From JANMCE01 sp031410595 (GTDB taxonomy: Bacteria > Actinomycetota > Acidimicrobiia > Acidimicrobiales > Ilumatobacteraceae), in contig JANNZM010000104.1 in NCBI GenBank assembly GCA_031410595.1, positions 127,749 to 191,748 of the forward strand: DNA of 64,000 bases. The letters are read 5' to 3'. Under the pieces are notes generated by a model. The model saw only the letters and a list, made by a program, of their open reading frames with translations. It made no database searches and was not told the DNA's origin. Positions 9,683-18,222 of the stretch are shown here, piece after piece (within the stretch, counting starts at the first letter, position 1; every line of letters starts with the position of its first letter). The translations under genes and the position numbers were made by a program.

Positions 9683-10891
9683 TTACGGGGCTCGGAACAC
9701 CATGTGTTCTGGGCCCCAAATGCCGATAAGAACCGACTTCCACCCGATGGGGTCCACCAGAGCAAGGCGAGGTAGCCGGGCGGCCAACACCGGCAGCGCC
9801 TCCTGCAGTTCCGCCCGTGCCAGCCACGCCCCCAGGCAGTGGTGGATACCTGACCCGAACGTGAGGTGCGGGCTACGACCTGGTTCTTTGGCGATGTCGA
9901 AGGTGTCGGGGTTTGGGAACCGGTCCGCCTCGAAGTTGGCCCCGAGGAAACTGGGAAACACGAGCGTACCTTTGGCGAAGAACACGTCGTTGTACTCAAG
10001 ATCTTCTGACGCCACGCGCACGGTGCCGCGCACGGCGCCCAAGTAGCGCATGCCCTCTTCCACTGCTCGAGCCGCAAGCGAAGGATCCTTGACGAGCAGT
10101 TCCCACTGGTCGGGGTGCTCAGCAAACAGCGCCATGATGCAGGCGAGTTGATTGCGGGTGGTGTCGGTACCGGCCACCAGTACCGCTTCGGCCATGGTCA
10201 CCAGTTCCATCGTGGAGAGTCGATCGCCCGCTTCCTCGATGGCGATCATGTCCGACAACAGATCCTCACGCGGCACCTGGCGATGTTCCTCCACGAGGCG
10301 TTGGATGTACGGCGTCAGTTCATTTCGGGCCGCCAAGATGATCGGCAGATCGACCGCCAGGTTGTTGTTGAAGATGCGCAGCAAGTCGGTAGCCCAGGCG
10401 GAGAACAGGCGCCAGTCTTTCTTCGGTGCACCGAGGAGTTCGCAGATCACCGGGATCGGGTACGGCTCGCACACATCGGCGATCATGTCCACCCTTCCGC
10501 TCGTCAGCGCTTCATCAACCAACTCGACAGTCACCTGACGCATGTACGGCCGAAGGCGATCGGCGGCCTTAGGTGTGAATGCGGGCGCGACCAGACGTCG
10601 GAGACGATCGTGCACATCACCCTCGGTCGAAAGGATCGACGGCCGATCGTTCAACGGCACATCGAGACCCTGCATTTGGGGAATGAGCGAAACAGCCGAG
10701 TGAAATCGACGGTCTCTCAACACGCCGACGGTGTGTTCGTACGAGGTGATGTTGATGCCGAGTGGGTTGCGGGCCAGCCACGGATGCTCGGTGCGAGCCT
10801 CTCGAATCCGAGCCACTATCTGAGATCTGGTCAGCGTGAACACCGTCTGATCGAACTCCGGCAGGTCCAGTTCCTTCACATCAATGGTCAC
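9683..10891 (-). CDS. Cytochrome P450
   Basis: Soluble bacterial class I P450 monooxygenase, 402 residues, needing ferredoxin and reductase partners that are not nearby. Seen: the I-helix oxygen-activation motif AGTDTTR (about 239), a K-helix ExxR as EEGMRYLG, and the haem-binding loop FGSGIHHCLG with the axial Cys near 352. The starting ATG is followed by an ordinary N-terminus without a membrane anchor. It faces the peroxidase gene tail-to-tail. The substrate cannot be told from sequence. Single-copy surroundings with no biosynthetic cluster suggest catabolic or lipid/sterol-like oxidation, but that is speculation. Confidence 0.93.
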   Translation of the reverse strand: MTIDVKELDLPEFDQTVFTLTRSQIVARIREARTEHPWLARNPLGINITSYEHTVGVLRDRRFHSAVSLIPQMQGLDVPLNDRPSILSTEGDVHDRLRRLVAPAFTPKAADRLRPYMRQVTVELVDEALTSGRVDMIADVCEPYPIPVICELLGAPKKDWRLFSAWATDLLRIFNNNLAVDLPIILAARNELTPYIQRLVEEHRQVPREDLLSDMIAIEEAGDRLSTMELVTMAEAVLVAGTDTTRNQLACIMALFAEHPDQWELLVKDPSLAARAVEEGMRYLGAVRGTVRVASEDLEYNDVFFAKGTLVFPSFLGANFEADRFPNPDTFDIAKEPGRSPHLTFGSGIHHCLGAWLARAELQEALPVLAARLPRLALVDPIGWKSVLIGIWGPEHMVFRAP

Positions 10892-10953
10892 GCCCTGAGC
10901 CTATGGTCACGCGTCACGTTGGCTCTGGCCGATCCACCGAATTGCACAAACAG

Positions 10954-10982
10954 TTTGTAGTACAATGAGTTTGTACTACAAA
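10954..10982. repeat. Perfect 12-bp inverted repeat ahead of ATPase remnant
   Basis: TTTGTAGTACAA (10954-10965) and TTGTACTACAAA (10971-10982) are exact reverse complements separated by 5 nt. The site is AT-rich in a GC-rich setting and lies in the 100-bp gap between the divergent P450 and ATPase-fragment starts. It could be an operator (the TGTAC cores recall antitoxin-type operators) or the end of a mobile unit. No partner gene is identifiable. Confidence 0.75.
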
Positions 10983-10993
10983 GAGTTGAGGGT

Positions 10994-11914
10994 ATGCGGG
11001 ACCTCATCGGTCCGGAGGGCGGACTGTACCGACGGGCTGATCCTGAATTGCGCATCGACCCGCTCGACCCGTGGGAAGCAGCCGAGTTACTCGGGAAGCA
11101 GATTTCCGGCGACGCGCTGGTGCAGGCCTACCCCGCCTGCGGTGGCTACCCCCTCCACCTAGCTGCCTGGAACCCGGAGCTGAGTGTTGAAAAGAACCTA
11201 CTCGCCCTAGCGGGTTCACCCGGCGGCCTGCTGTTGCGAGACGCTCTGGACATCATGTTTGAGGACCTCGATTTTCGCTCCGGCTACGAGCGCGTCCTTG
11301 GCACGATGGGCAGCGGCCCGGTTCGGCGCTCAAAGATTGCCAGTCGAGCGCAACAGCGAATCGATCAAACCTTGAAGCAACTGCAGCGGTCTGGCTACGT
11401 CGTTGCCGAACGGCCAATTGGTGCACCCCTAACGGCCGATCCGCTCTACCGTCTCGTCGATCCGTACGTCAGATTTTGGTTCGCTGTTCTCCGCGCCGAT
11501 GCCGAACTCATCGACGGGGGTCAGGGTGAGAGCGTGCTTCGTCGCGTTGCGTCGCCATGGGAAGCTCACGTGCAGTCAGTCTTTGAGGAGATCGCCAGAC
11601 TTCACGCCATTCGAGAGGTAACGGCCGGGCGATTGCCGCAATCCCTCGTCGGGCGGTGGTGGAAGGACGAAACAGTCGTGATTGATGTGCTCGGACTCGA
11701 CGACGGTAGTGAGCCCGTCCTCGTTGGCGAGGCGAAGTGGCAGTCCCAACCTGTGACCGTCGGTCAGATTTCCCAGCTGCGCGCTGCGGCGACGCATTTG
11801 GAGAACACGACTTCGCCGTTGGAACTCGTTGTGTGGAGCCGTAACGGGGTCACCTCGGATGCCGCAGCATTCCCCGATGTCACTGTCTACACGCCAGACA
11901 ACATGTTCCCCTGA
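10994..11914 (+). pseudogene. C-terminal part of a DUF234-type ATPase, P-loop half missing
   Basis: The 306-residue frame matches the second half of bacterial/archaeal ATPases carrying a DUF234-like C-terminal domain: LYRRADPELRI, the PLYRLVDPYVRFWF segment, and a nuclease-like C-terminal fold with WWKDETVVIDV...LVGEAKWQ (a D...ExK arrangement as in PD-(D/E)XK-type folds). In full-length relatives about 150 residues with Walker A and Walker B precede this; here none are present upstream, and the frame begins 11 bp after the inverted repeat. I read it as a remnant from a 5' deletion. The nuclease-like half is intact, so a residual function cannot be ruled out. Confidence 0.6.
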
Positions 11915-11960
11915 ATCCAACCACACGTCGCTGGAGAGCCGTGGCGTATACCCTTTTGGT

Positions 11961-13181
11961 ATGGCAGCCGACCTTATCTACGCATTCAGGGTGATGCGCC
12001 TGCCATTACTCGACGCCGACGGCGCCACCATCGGCCGATTCGAAGACATCGTTATCGCTCCCACCACCGGCCCGCAGGCACCCCGCGTGCTCGGGTTCGT
12101 GGCGCTCAGCCAGAAGCGACGCATCTTCGTAAACGCCAGCCGGGTGGCGAGCTTGGACAACGACGGCGCCCGGCTTCGCAGCTGGGACCTTGACCTCAAT
12201 CCGTTCAAGCCGAAGAGTACGGAGATCCTGGTAGGCAAGGATCTGATCGACCGCAAGATAGGCGACGAGACCGTGTCCGATATTGCGTTGCGCGCCACCA
12301 CCGGACGCACCAGCCCGTGGGAAGTGGCGACCGTCCGGCTGCGCAAGGGGTCAAGCCCGCTGCGTCGTCGCCAGAGTGAACGCGTCGTTGACTGGGAGCA
12401 GGTGGCCGCCCTTTTCGCCACCACCGAGATGGCGGCCGAAGTGGCGCGTATGCGCGACATGCACCCCGCCGACGTCGCTCACGCAATCCGCCTCATGCCG
12501 CTCGAACGGCGCAAGCAGTTGGCCGAAATGTTTGACGACGATCGCCTCGCCGACCTGCTCGAAGAGTTGCCGGAAGCAGAGCAGCTTCGCATGATCGAAG
12601 GACTCGGCATCGATCGCATCATGAGCGTGCTGGACGAAATGGAATACGACGACCTCGCCGACCTTTTGGCCGAAATGCCCGGTGAGCAGCGCACCCGCAT
12701 CCTCGACGCCATGGAGCCCGAGGAGGCCGACATCATGCGACGCCTCCTCACCTACGACGAGGGAACGGCGGGTGGTCTCATGACGCCCGAGGTCATCGTG
12801 CTCGGCCCCAACGCAACCGTCGCTGAGGCGCTCGCCCACATCCGCGACCCGGAGTGGTTGGTGTCGATCGCGGCGCAGGTGTTCGTCACCCAGCCGCCGT
12901 GGGTGGCGCCAACCGGAAACTACCTGGGCGTCGTGCACTTCCAGCGACTGCTGCGCGAACAACCCTCCATGACCCTGGGGCGGTGTTTAGAAGAAGAACC
13001 GACCATTCTGCCCTCCACGCCTGACCGTGAAGTGGCCGAGCGGCTGGCCGAATACAACCTGCTCTCGATCGCCGTGTGCGATGAGCAAAACCGACTGCTC
13101 GGCGGGATTACCGTCGACGACGTGCTCGACCGAGTACTACCTGCCGGCTGGCGCCAACGACGACGAGCGGTCCGCGCATGA
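11961..13181 (+). CDS. MgtE-N/CBS-domain protein with N-terminal PRC-barrel-like domain, no membrane part
   Basis: Soluble 406-residue protein built like the cytosolic half of the Mg2+ channel MgtE. A PRC-barrel-like region (about 1-110) with IGRFEDIVIAP comes first. An MgtE N-domain of superhelical repeats follows (about 135-270: AHAIRLMPLERRKQLAEMF, LLEELPEAEQLRMIEGLG). Then come CBS segments (YDEGTAGGLMTPEV, then LLSIAVCDEQNRLLGGITVDDVLD). The MgtE transmembrane domain is absent, so it may act as a Mg2+ or nucleotide sensor. The ATG at 11961 fits the family start; the longer frame upstream is not conserved in character. It overlaps the DUF1003 gene by 4 bp, a pairing also seen in other actinobacteria. 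Confidence 0.85.
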   Translation: MAADLIYAFRVMRLPLLDADGATIGRFEDIVIAPTTGPQAPRVLGFVALSQKRRIFVNASRVASLDNDGARLRSWDLDLNPFKPKSTEILVGKDLIDRKIGDETVSDIALRATTGRTSPWEVATVRLRKGSSPLRRRQSERVVDWEQVAALFATTEMAAEVARMRDMHPADVAHAIRLMPLERRKQLAEMFDDDRLADLLEELPEAEQLRMIEGLGIDRIMSVLDEMEYDDLADLLAEMPGEQRTRILDAMEPEEADIMRRLLTYDEGTAGGLMTPEVIVLGPNATVAEALAHIRDPEWLVSIAAQVFVTQPPWVAPTGNYLGVVHFQRLLREQPSMTLGRCLEEEPTILPSTPDREVAERLAEYNLLSIAVCDEQNRLLGGITVDDVLDRVLPAGWRQRRRAVRA

Positions 13182-13651
13182 AGCGCCGCGAAGATCTCAC
13201 CGCCCCCCGCCGGCCAGGGCGAAGCTTTGGCATCCACTATGACCCGGAGGCCTTCGGCCAGTTCTCCGAAGCCATCGCTCGTTTCATCGGCACCGCTCGC
13301 TTTCTGGTGTGGCAAACGATGTTCATCGTGGTCTGGCTGCTGGTCAACAAGTTCGTCAGGGCTTTTGACGGCAAGCAACTCCAACTCCTGACGCTCTTGC
13401 TCTCGTTGCAGGCTGCCTATGCCGCCCCACTGATCCTGCTCGCCCAAAATCGGCAGGAATCACGGGATCGATCGACGACCGAGCGGGACCGGGCCATAAC
13501 CGAACGAACCCAAGCCGATACTGAATATTTGGCTCGGGAGTTGGCGAGTGTGCGATTGGCATTGTCCGACATGGTCACGGGAGACGATCTGACCGAGCTC
13601 ACCCATGCCGTTGCCAAGCTCACGGAGCGTATAGAAACCAGGGACTCCTGA
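13178..13651 (+). CDS. DUF1003 membrane protein
   Basis: 157-residue inner-membrane protein of the DUF1003 family. Two hydrophobic helices (about 43-60 and 70-92, WQTMFIVVWLLVNKF and LLLSLQAAYAAPLILLAQ) are followed by a charged coiled-coil-like tail (about 93-155). The ATG overlaps the stop of the MgtE-N gene (ATGA), so the two are translationally coupled and probably act together. The molecular function is unknown; association with Mg2+ handling is inferred only from the partner. Confidence 0.85.
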   Translation: MKRREDLTAPRRPGRSFGIHYDPEAFGQFSEAIARFIGTARFLVWQTMFIVVWLLVNKFVRAFDGKQLQLLTLLLSLQAAYAAPLILLAQNRQESRDRSTTERDRAITERTQADTEYLARELASVRLALSDMVTGDDLTELTHAVAKLTERIETRDS

Positions 13652-13729
13652 CCAAAGAACAACGGAGTAATCTCTCTTTTTCGTTAAGTTCACAGAGGAA
13701 GTCTTTATAAACAGGACTGCGAACGGTTA

Positions 13730-13793
13730 CTTTCGTAGGTGATTCTCCAGGATTCCTCTGGAACGCCGCACCTCACCGGGTGCCGGACGAAAG
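13730..13793 (+). promoter_or_regulatory. Structured leader that can sequester the ribosome-binding site
   Basis: CTTTCGT (13730-13736) can pair with ACGAAAG (13787-13793), which overlaps the Shine-Dalgarno of the LPXTG gene (AAAGGAAG, 13790-13797). Adjacent AGGTG (13737-13741) pairs with CACCT (13769-13773), and an inner hairpin TCCAG/CTGGA fits between them. CACC can alternatively pair with GGTG at 13779-13782, giving a competing fold. This looks like a translational switch. I could not assign it to a known riboswitch class. Confidence 0.4.
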
Positions 13794-13804
13794 GAAGCCA
13801 GTCC

Positions 13805-14566
13805 GTGGCTCTCACCAAACGACTCACCGTGGCAAGCCTGGCGGCGCTGGCCATCTCCGTGTTTTCGGCGTCCGCGGCCCAGGCCACCACCCTGCCGACG
13901 TGGTCATGGGCCCAGTGCGCCGCGGTTGGACCGACCTGGAACGGGTACCCCGGTATCAACAACGACAACCCGGTGACCGCCACCATCACTGCCTTGAGCG
14001 TCACCAACGGTGTTCAGGTGCAGGGCATGGCCGTGGGCACGCAACTGGGCTCGTTCGGCACGGTCGGCAACCTCGAAGGCGCTGCTACCGGCATTTCCAC
14101 CAGCGTCGCCAGCTTCACGGTCACCATCACGCTGTCCTGGAAAGACGCGGCCGGTGCCACCGTTGTCGGCACCCGCGCAATCCTGGTTGAGCAGCCAAAG
14201 ACCTGCACGGCCGATGTCGGCGTGTCAACGACCACGACGACAACCAGCACCACGACCACCAGTACCACGGCAGCACCCGCGCCAACCACCGTCCCTGACC
14301 CAACCACCGTCCCAACTGCGCTGGTCGGCCCTCCGGTAACGCAGGTGCCGCCCACCACTCGTGCTGCGGTCCCGCTCCAGCCAACCGTTCTGGGTTCCAC
14401 GGTGTCACTCGCACCGGGTGCTGTGACAACCCTCCCCGTCACCGGATCGCCAACGTCTGGCCGCGTCCTCGTGCTGGCAGCACTCATCATGGCGCTGGGC
14501 ATCACGCTGGTCACCATGAGCCTCATGGGTCGCCCGACGGCCCGGCGCGCCGGGACGAAGAACTAA
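13805..14566 (+). CDS. Sortase-anchored surface protein (LPVTG)
   Basis: Secreted 253-residue cell-wall protein. A signal peptide with AxA-like cleavage (about 1-26, ending SASAAQA) leads into a small beta-rich domain (about 27-140) with a pair of Cys (AQC about 36, KTC about 135). A Thr/Pro-rich stalk follows (about 140-205), then the sorting signal LPVTG (about 209), a hydrophobic helix and the basic tail RPTARRAGTKN. The start is GTG with GAAAGGAAG eight nt upstream; the longer ORF from 13739 lacks this context. Function of the globular domain is unknown. Two other LPXTG proteins occur in the window. Confidence 0.85.
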   Translation: MALTKRLTVASLAALAISVFSASAAQATTLPTWSWAQCAAVGPTWNGYPGINNDNPVTATITALSVTNGVQVQGMAVGTQLGSFGTVGNLEGAATGISTSVASFTVTITLSWKDAAGATVVGTRAILVEQPKTCTADVGVSTTTTTTSTTTTSTTAAPAPTTVPDPTTVPTALVGPPVTQVPPTTRAAVPLQPTVLGSTVSLAPGAVTTLPVTGSPTSGRVLVLAALIMALGITLVTMSLMGRPTARRAGTKN

Positions 14567-14589
14567 CCGTCACAAAGAAGCAAAAGCCC

Positions 14590-15423
14590 TCAGACCTGGT
14601 GGGAAACCTTGTCGACCGCTTGGCGGAGGCGGTCCGCAAAATCAGCTCCGTGGGTCAGCGTGCAAAGGTGATCACCGGGCATTTCAACGACGGCAGCCTG
14701 CACGGCGTCGGCGAGGGCGTGCTGCTTGAACGGTTTGACCAACCGATCCTTGGTGGTGATGACCATGGCGGCCGGCACGTCCACCCCGGGAGCAAAGCCA
14801 CGGGCGTCGAAATGCCTGAGGCAGCGCCCCGCTTCCACCAGCGCCCGCGGGTCACTACGGCGTAGCTCGCTGAGAAACCAGTCGCGATGAGGGAGGGGTT
14901 CATCGCGCCCAACCAGCCGGGCCCACAGGGCCACGCCAGTCGACGCCAGTCGCGATCGAAAAACGGACTCGCTGAACGGGAGAAAGGCCCAGTCCCAGCG
15001 GTCACGCCACGTGGATTGCCATTCGAGCGCAGTGGCCGCCAGCACCAGACCAGCGACATGCTCACGATGTCGTTGCCATACCAACAGGCTGATGGGGCCA
15101 CCCATTGAGTAGCCAACCGGTACGACCTTGTCGACACCGAGTTCAGCGACCAGCGCCATGGCGTCATCGGCGCAGTCCTCGAGCGAGAACGGCGTCACCG
15201 AACGAATGCCGCGGCCATGACCACGATGGTCGACTGCGATGTACGGATACTTCTCACCGAGCTGTTGGTAGGCGGTGAACCACTGGAGATCGGCGCTTGC
15301 CGTCCAGCCGTGCAGGAGCAGCAGTGTGGGCGCCCCCGGCTCTCCACCCTGGTGATGGCGGTAAAACATTTCGCCGCGGCCGGGCACCGTACGTACGTAT
15401 CCGGGCGGCAGCGGAGGAGTCAC
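14590..15423 (-). CDS. Alpha/beta-fold hydrolase
   Basis: Cytosolic hydrolase of the alpha/beta fold, about 277 residues. Oxyanion region LLLLHGWTAS, DHRGHGRG, nucleophile elbow VGYSMGGP (Ser about 120), candidate acid in ITTKDRLVKP and candidate His in MPGDHLCTL near the C-terminus. The frame is open upstream but the extension overlaps the divergent copper gene, so I place the start at the GTG at 15423 (a TTG 9 nt further up is possible). This leaves about 37 bp between the divergent starts. Substrate unknown. Confidence 0.85.
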   Translation of the reverse strand: MTPPLPPGYVRTVPGRGEMFYRHHQGGEPGAPTLLLLHGWTASADLQWFTAYQQLGEKYPYIAVDHRGHGRGIRSVTPFSLEDCADDAMALVAELGVDKVVPVGYSMGGPISLLVWQRHREHVAGLVLAATALEWQSTWRDRWDWAFLPFSESVFRSRLASTGVALWARLVGRDEPLPHRDWFLSELRRSDPRALVEAGRCLRHFDARGFAPGVDVPAAMVITTKDRLVKPFKQHALADAVQAAVVEMPGDHLCTLTHGADFADRLRQAVDKVSHQV

Positions 15424-15460
15424 CTGTCCCAAGGTAGCCGCGAGGTGGCAACCTAGGAGG

Positions 15461-17098
15461 ATGCACCGGCCGGGAACGCTCGCGCGACGATGGCTCTTTG
15501 CCCTGCTAAGTGCCCTCATCGCGGTCCTGCTCGGCACGATCGGAACCGCGTCTCCCGCCCACGCCCACGCCGCCGCGCTTGGTACTGAACCGGCGTCGGG
15601 CAGCACGGTGGAGTCGAGTCCGCAACGCGTGCTGGTGCGATTCGGATCTCCCGTTGAGATCTCACTTGGCGCGCTTCGACTGGTTGACGAAAAGGGGGCC
15701 AACGTCGCCATTGGCGCACCGGAGCATCCCGGCGGTGAAGCAAATGCCGTGGCGGCCAGCGTGTCTCACCTGGCCGACGGCGGCTATGTAGCGGTCTACC
15801 AGGTCATTGCCTCCGACGGACATCTGACGCGCGGCGCATTCACCTTCCAGGTCGGACGGGCCAGCGCGCCGGTGCCCACCAGCCTCGTCACCAAATTGTC
15901 GACGACAAGCGAACGGGGTGCGCTCCCTGTCGTTACGGCCCTGGCTCGTCTGCTTCTGTACGCCGGGGTCATGGTTGCCGTGGGAGGTCTGTACTTCGTC
16001 CGCCACTGCTGGCCGGACGGGGCAGACAACCGTCGGACCCGGCGGATCATCCAAATCGCATCAATCGTGGCAATGGTGGCCTCAGCGGCACTCATCGGGT
16101 TGGCCGCCGCGCAGGCGTCAGGCCGGGGAATCTCTGGCTTTACGGACACCACCGGATGGCGAGCCGTTCTTTCGAGCGAGGCGGGCAAGTGGTGGGTGCT
16201 CCGCACCGTTGGCACGCTGTTGCTGGTGATCGTCGCTCTGGCTGCGGCCGACATCGCCAAGCGGCTCTGGGGGCTTTCGCTGGCCGCCACGGGGGCAGCG
16301 GTTTTCGTCGGCATGGCCAAAGGCGGTCACGGCACCAGCGGACGATGGCCGGTTGTCGGTGTGGCCATGACGCTTGTGCATCTCGCCGCTGCGAGCGCGT
16401 GGGTGGGAGGCCTCTCGATCGGGTTGCTGGCGCTCGCCGGCGGACGAGGCATCGACAGTCTGAAACGGTTTTCCAACGTTGCGCTTTTCAGCGTGGTGGG
16501 CGTGGTTGGTTCGGGTGTGGTGCAAAGCGCCCGGCAGTTGCGGGGATGGGACGGATGGGACACGGGCTACGGGCACACCCTACGAAGCAAGCTCATCGTG
16601 GTCGCCGTGCTCATCGTGATCGGGGGGACGTCGCGCCGACTCACCCGACGCCACACCGATAGCAACGGGCCCATCAAAGTGCGCGACCTCGTCGGACTCG
16701 AAGTCGTTTTCGCGACAGGTGTTTTGGCCCTCACCATGTCGCTCATCGCCGCGCCTCCGCCCGCGCCGGCCGCGACGAAACCGTTCGCAACCACGATGGT
16801 GGTTGGCAGCCGCACAGCCGACATCATCGTGGAGCCGGCCGCCCAGGGGGTCAACACGGTGCACGTGACGGTTCAGAACAACGACGGCAGCATTAAGAAC
16901 CCGAGTGCCATCACCATTCGCTTCAGCAACGACGCAGCTGGCATCCCGGCCATTGCGGCGCAACCGACGCAGCGGCTGGCCAATCACGCCAGCTTCGAAA
17001 ACGTGGTCATCCCCGTCACCGGTGAGTGGAAGCTCGAAGTGTTGGCTACCTACGGCGGCGAGACCGTCCGATTCTCCACACCGGTCAAAATCCGCTGA
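15461..17098 (+). CDS. CopC-CopD fusion copper protein with C-terminal YtkA-like domain
   Basis: Membrane protein, 545 residues, for copper binding and transfer. A signal peptide (about 1-34) ends before HAHAAALGTEPASGS, so a histidine lies at the mature N-terminus as in CopC copper sites. The CopC domain (about 35-130) ends with VIASDGHLTRGAFTFQVG. About eight transmembrane helices of CopD type follow (about 150-430). An extracytoplasmic beta domain of YtkA-like character closes it (about 440-545). Fused CopCD proteins are common in actinobacteria. The GDT1-type transporter gene follows after 2 bp, suggesting one metal-handling operon. Confidence 0.9.
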   Translation: MHRPGTLARRWLFALLSALIAVLLGTIGTASPAHAHAAALGTEPASGSTVESSPQRVLVRFGSPVEISLGALRLVDEKGANVAIGAPEHPGGEANAVAASVSHLADGGYVAVYQVIASDGHLTRGAFTFQVGRASAPVPTSLVTKLSTTSERGALPVVTALARLLLYAGVMVAVGGLYFVRHCWPDGADNRRTRRIIQIASIVAMVASAALIGLAAAQASGRGISGFTDTTGWRAVLSSEAGKWWVLRTVGTLLLVIVALAAADIAKRLWGLSLAATGAAVFVGMAKGGHGTSGRWPVVGVAMTLVHLAAASAWVGGLSIGLLALAGGRGIDSLKRFSNVALFSVVGVVGSGVVQSARQLRGWDGWDTGYGHTLRSKLIVVAVLIVIGGTSRRLTRRHTDSNGPIKVRDLVGLEVVFATGVLALTMSLIAAPPPAPAATKPFATTMVVGSRTADIIVEPAAQGVNTVHVTVQNNDGSIKNPSAITIRFSNDAAGIPAIAAQPTQRLANHASFENVVIPVTGEWKLEVLATYGGETVRFSTPVKIR

Positions 17099-17100
17099 CC

Positions 17101-17688
17101 GTGCAGTGGTCCTCGTTTTTCGCCGCGTTCGTGCCGGTGTTTCTGGCCGAACTTCCGGACAAGAGCATGGTTGCCACACTCGTGCTGACCGGCACCCATC
17201 GGCGGCCACTGGCGGTATGGCTTGGCGTGGCCGGCGCATTCACCATCCACATGTCGGTGGCAACGCTGGCTGGCGGGCTGCTCCACCGGCTGCCCAAGCG
17301 TGGGGTTGCGGTCGCGGCGGTCTTGCTGTTCGCAGCCGGGTCGGCAGTGCTGTGGCGAAGCCGGGGTGACAAGGCCCAAGCTGCGCTCGACAATACGGCT
17401 CCGACGCGAAGCTTTTTTCGGGTCCTGCTGCTGGCCTTCGGCACTATTCTCGTGGCTGAACTGGGCGACCTCACGCAGCTCACCGTCGCCGGACTAGCGG
17501 CCACGCAGCCAAGTCCGTTCCTGGTGTTCCTCGGTGGATTGTCCGCCGTTTGCAGCGTGGCTGCGCTGGCGGTGCTGGTCGGGCGCCGCCTGCTCACCAA
17601 GTTGCCGATTCGGTTACTCCACACCGGCGCCGCGGTCGTGTTCGCACTCCTGGCCCTTTGGTCGCTTGACCGGGTGGTACTGGGTTAA
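17101..17688 (+). CDS. GDT1/UPF0016 (TMEM165-like) membrane transporter
   Basis: Six-helix membrane protein of 195 residues in the GDT1/MneA family, exporters of Mn2+ (Ca2+ in eukaryotes). The family has two E-x-G-D-(K/R)-(T/S) motifs. Here they read ELPDKS (about 19) and ELGDLT (about 120), so the first lacks the Gly and the second lacks the basic residue. The start is GTG, two bases after the copC-copD stop. It converges with the Fur-family gene. Export of Mn2+ or another divalent metal is inferred from the family and the metal-rich neighbourhood. Confidence 0.85.
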   Translation: MQWSSFFAAFVPVFLAELPDKSMVATLVLTGTHRRPLAVWLGVAGAFTIHMSVATLAGGLLHRLPKRGVAVAAVLLFAAGSAVLWRSRGDKAQAALDNTAPTRSFFRVLLLAFGTILVAELGDLTQLTVAGLAATQPSPFLVFLGGLSAVCSVAALAVLVGRRLLTKLPIRLLHTGAAVVFALLALWSLDRVVLG

Positions 17689-17698
17689 GCGCTGCACA

Positions 17699-18139
17699 TC
17701 AGGCGCTGCATTTCAGGCAGAGACCGACGAGATCGAGCGTGTGATGCTGCAGGCGGAAACCGGCTCGCTCGGCAATCGACTCGAGCGCCTTGTCGATCGA
17801 TCGTTCGAGCGACCGAGACACGGTGAAGTCACGCACCACGCCACAGTGCGAGCAGATGAGGTGATGATGATGTTCGGTGAACTCCTCGGCCAGTTCGTAG
17901 CGAGCCCATTCATCGGACGTGACGATGCGGCGCACCACGCCGGCGCGCTCCAACACGGCGAGGTTGCGGTAGACCGAACTACTGGCCAGGTCAGGACGTC
18001 GCTCAAGGATCTCGGGGATGGTCAGCGGGTCAGGAGTGTCGGCGAACAGCCGGACCAGTTCGCGCCGGTTAGCGGTATAGCGCTGACTGTCGCGCCGCAG
18101 ACGGGTCGTGGCAATGGTGTCGAGTTCGCTCCCGGCCAT
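17699..18139 (-). CDS. Fur-family metalloregulator (probably controls the adjacent metal ABC transporter)
   Basis: DNA-binding repressor, 146 residues. Winged-helix N-terminus (about 20-85) with TIPEILERRPDLASSSVYRNLAVLERAGVV split over the recognition helix, then the metal site EFTEHHHHLICSHCGVVRDF and a second CxxC (CLKC) that forms the structural Zn site. Divergent from a metal-uptake operon with two imperfect TGAGAAT palindromes between them, the layout of an autoregulated Zur or Mur/Fur-type regulator. The metal sensed cannot be fixed from sequence. Confidence 0.9.
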   Translation of the reverse strand: MAGSELDTIATTRLRRDSQRYTANRRELVRLFADTPDPLTIPEILERRPDLASSSVYRNLAVLERAGVVRRIVTSDEWARYELAEEFTEHHHHLICSHCGVVRDFTVSRSLERSIDKALESIAERAGFRLQHHTLDLVGLCLKCSA

Positions 18140-18160
18140 ATGGACAGGCTACCCACCTTT

Positions 18161-18215
18161 TGAGAATGACTGAGAAGCACTCTGGTGTTGGTACTCGTTC
18201 TGAGAATCAGTATCA
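18161..18215. promoter_or_regulatory. Candidate Fur/Zur operators in the divergent region
   Basis: Two related motifs lie between the regulator start (18139) and the transporter start (18223): TGAGAATGACTGAGAA at 18161-18176 and TGAGAATCAGTATCA at 18201-18215. The second is an imperfect 15-bp palindrome resembling the TGAxAAT...ATTxTCA operators of Zur/Fur proteins. It sits 7 bp from the transporter ATG, so repressor binding would block expression. Confidence 0.6.
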
Positions 18216-18222
18216 TTTCGGA

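Noticed and set aside
10115..10960. 281-codon plus-strand ORF
   Set aside because: It is antisense to the P450 gene, which has all family motifs; high GC content opens such shadow frames.
13652..13804. Known riboswitch (ydaO or c-di-GMP type) ahead of the LPXTG gene
   Set aside because: Hairpins exist but the conserved core bases of these classes were not found.
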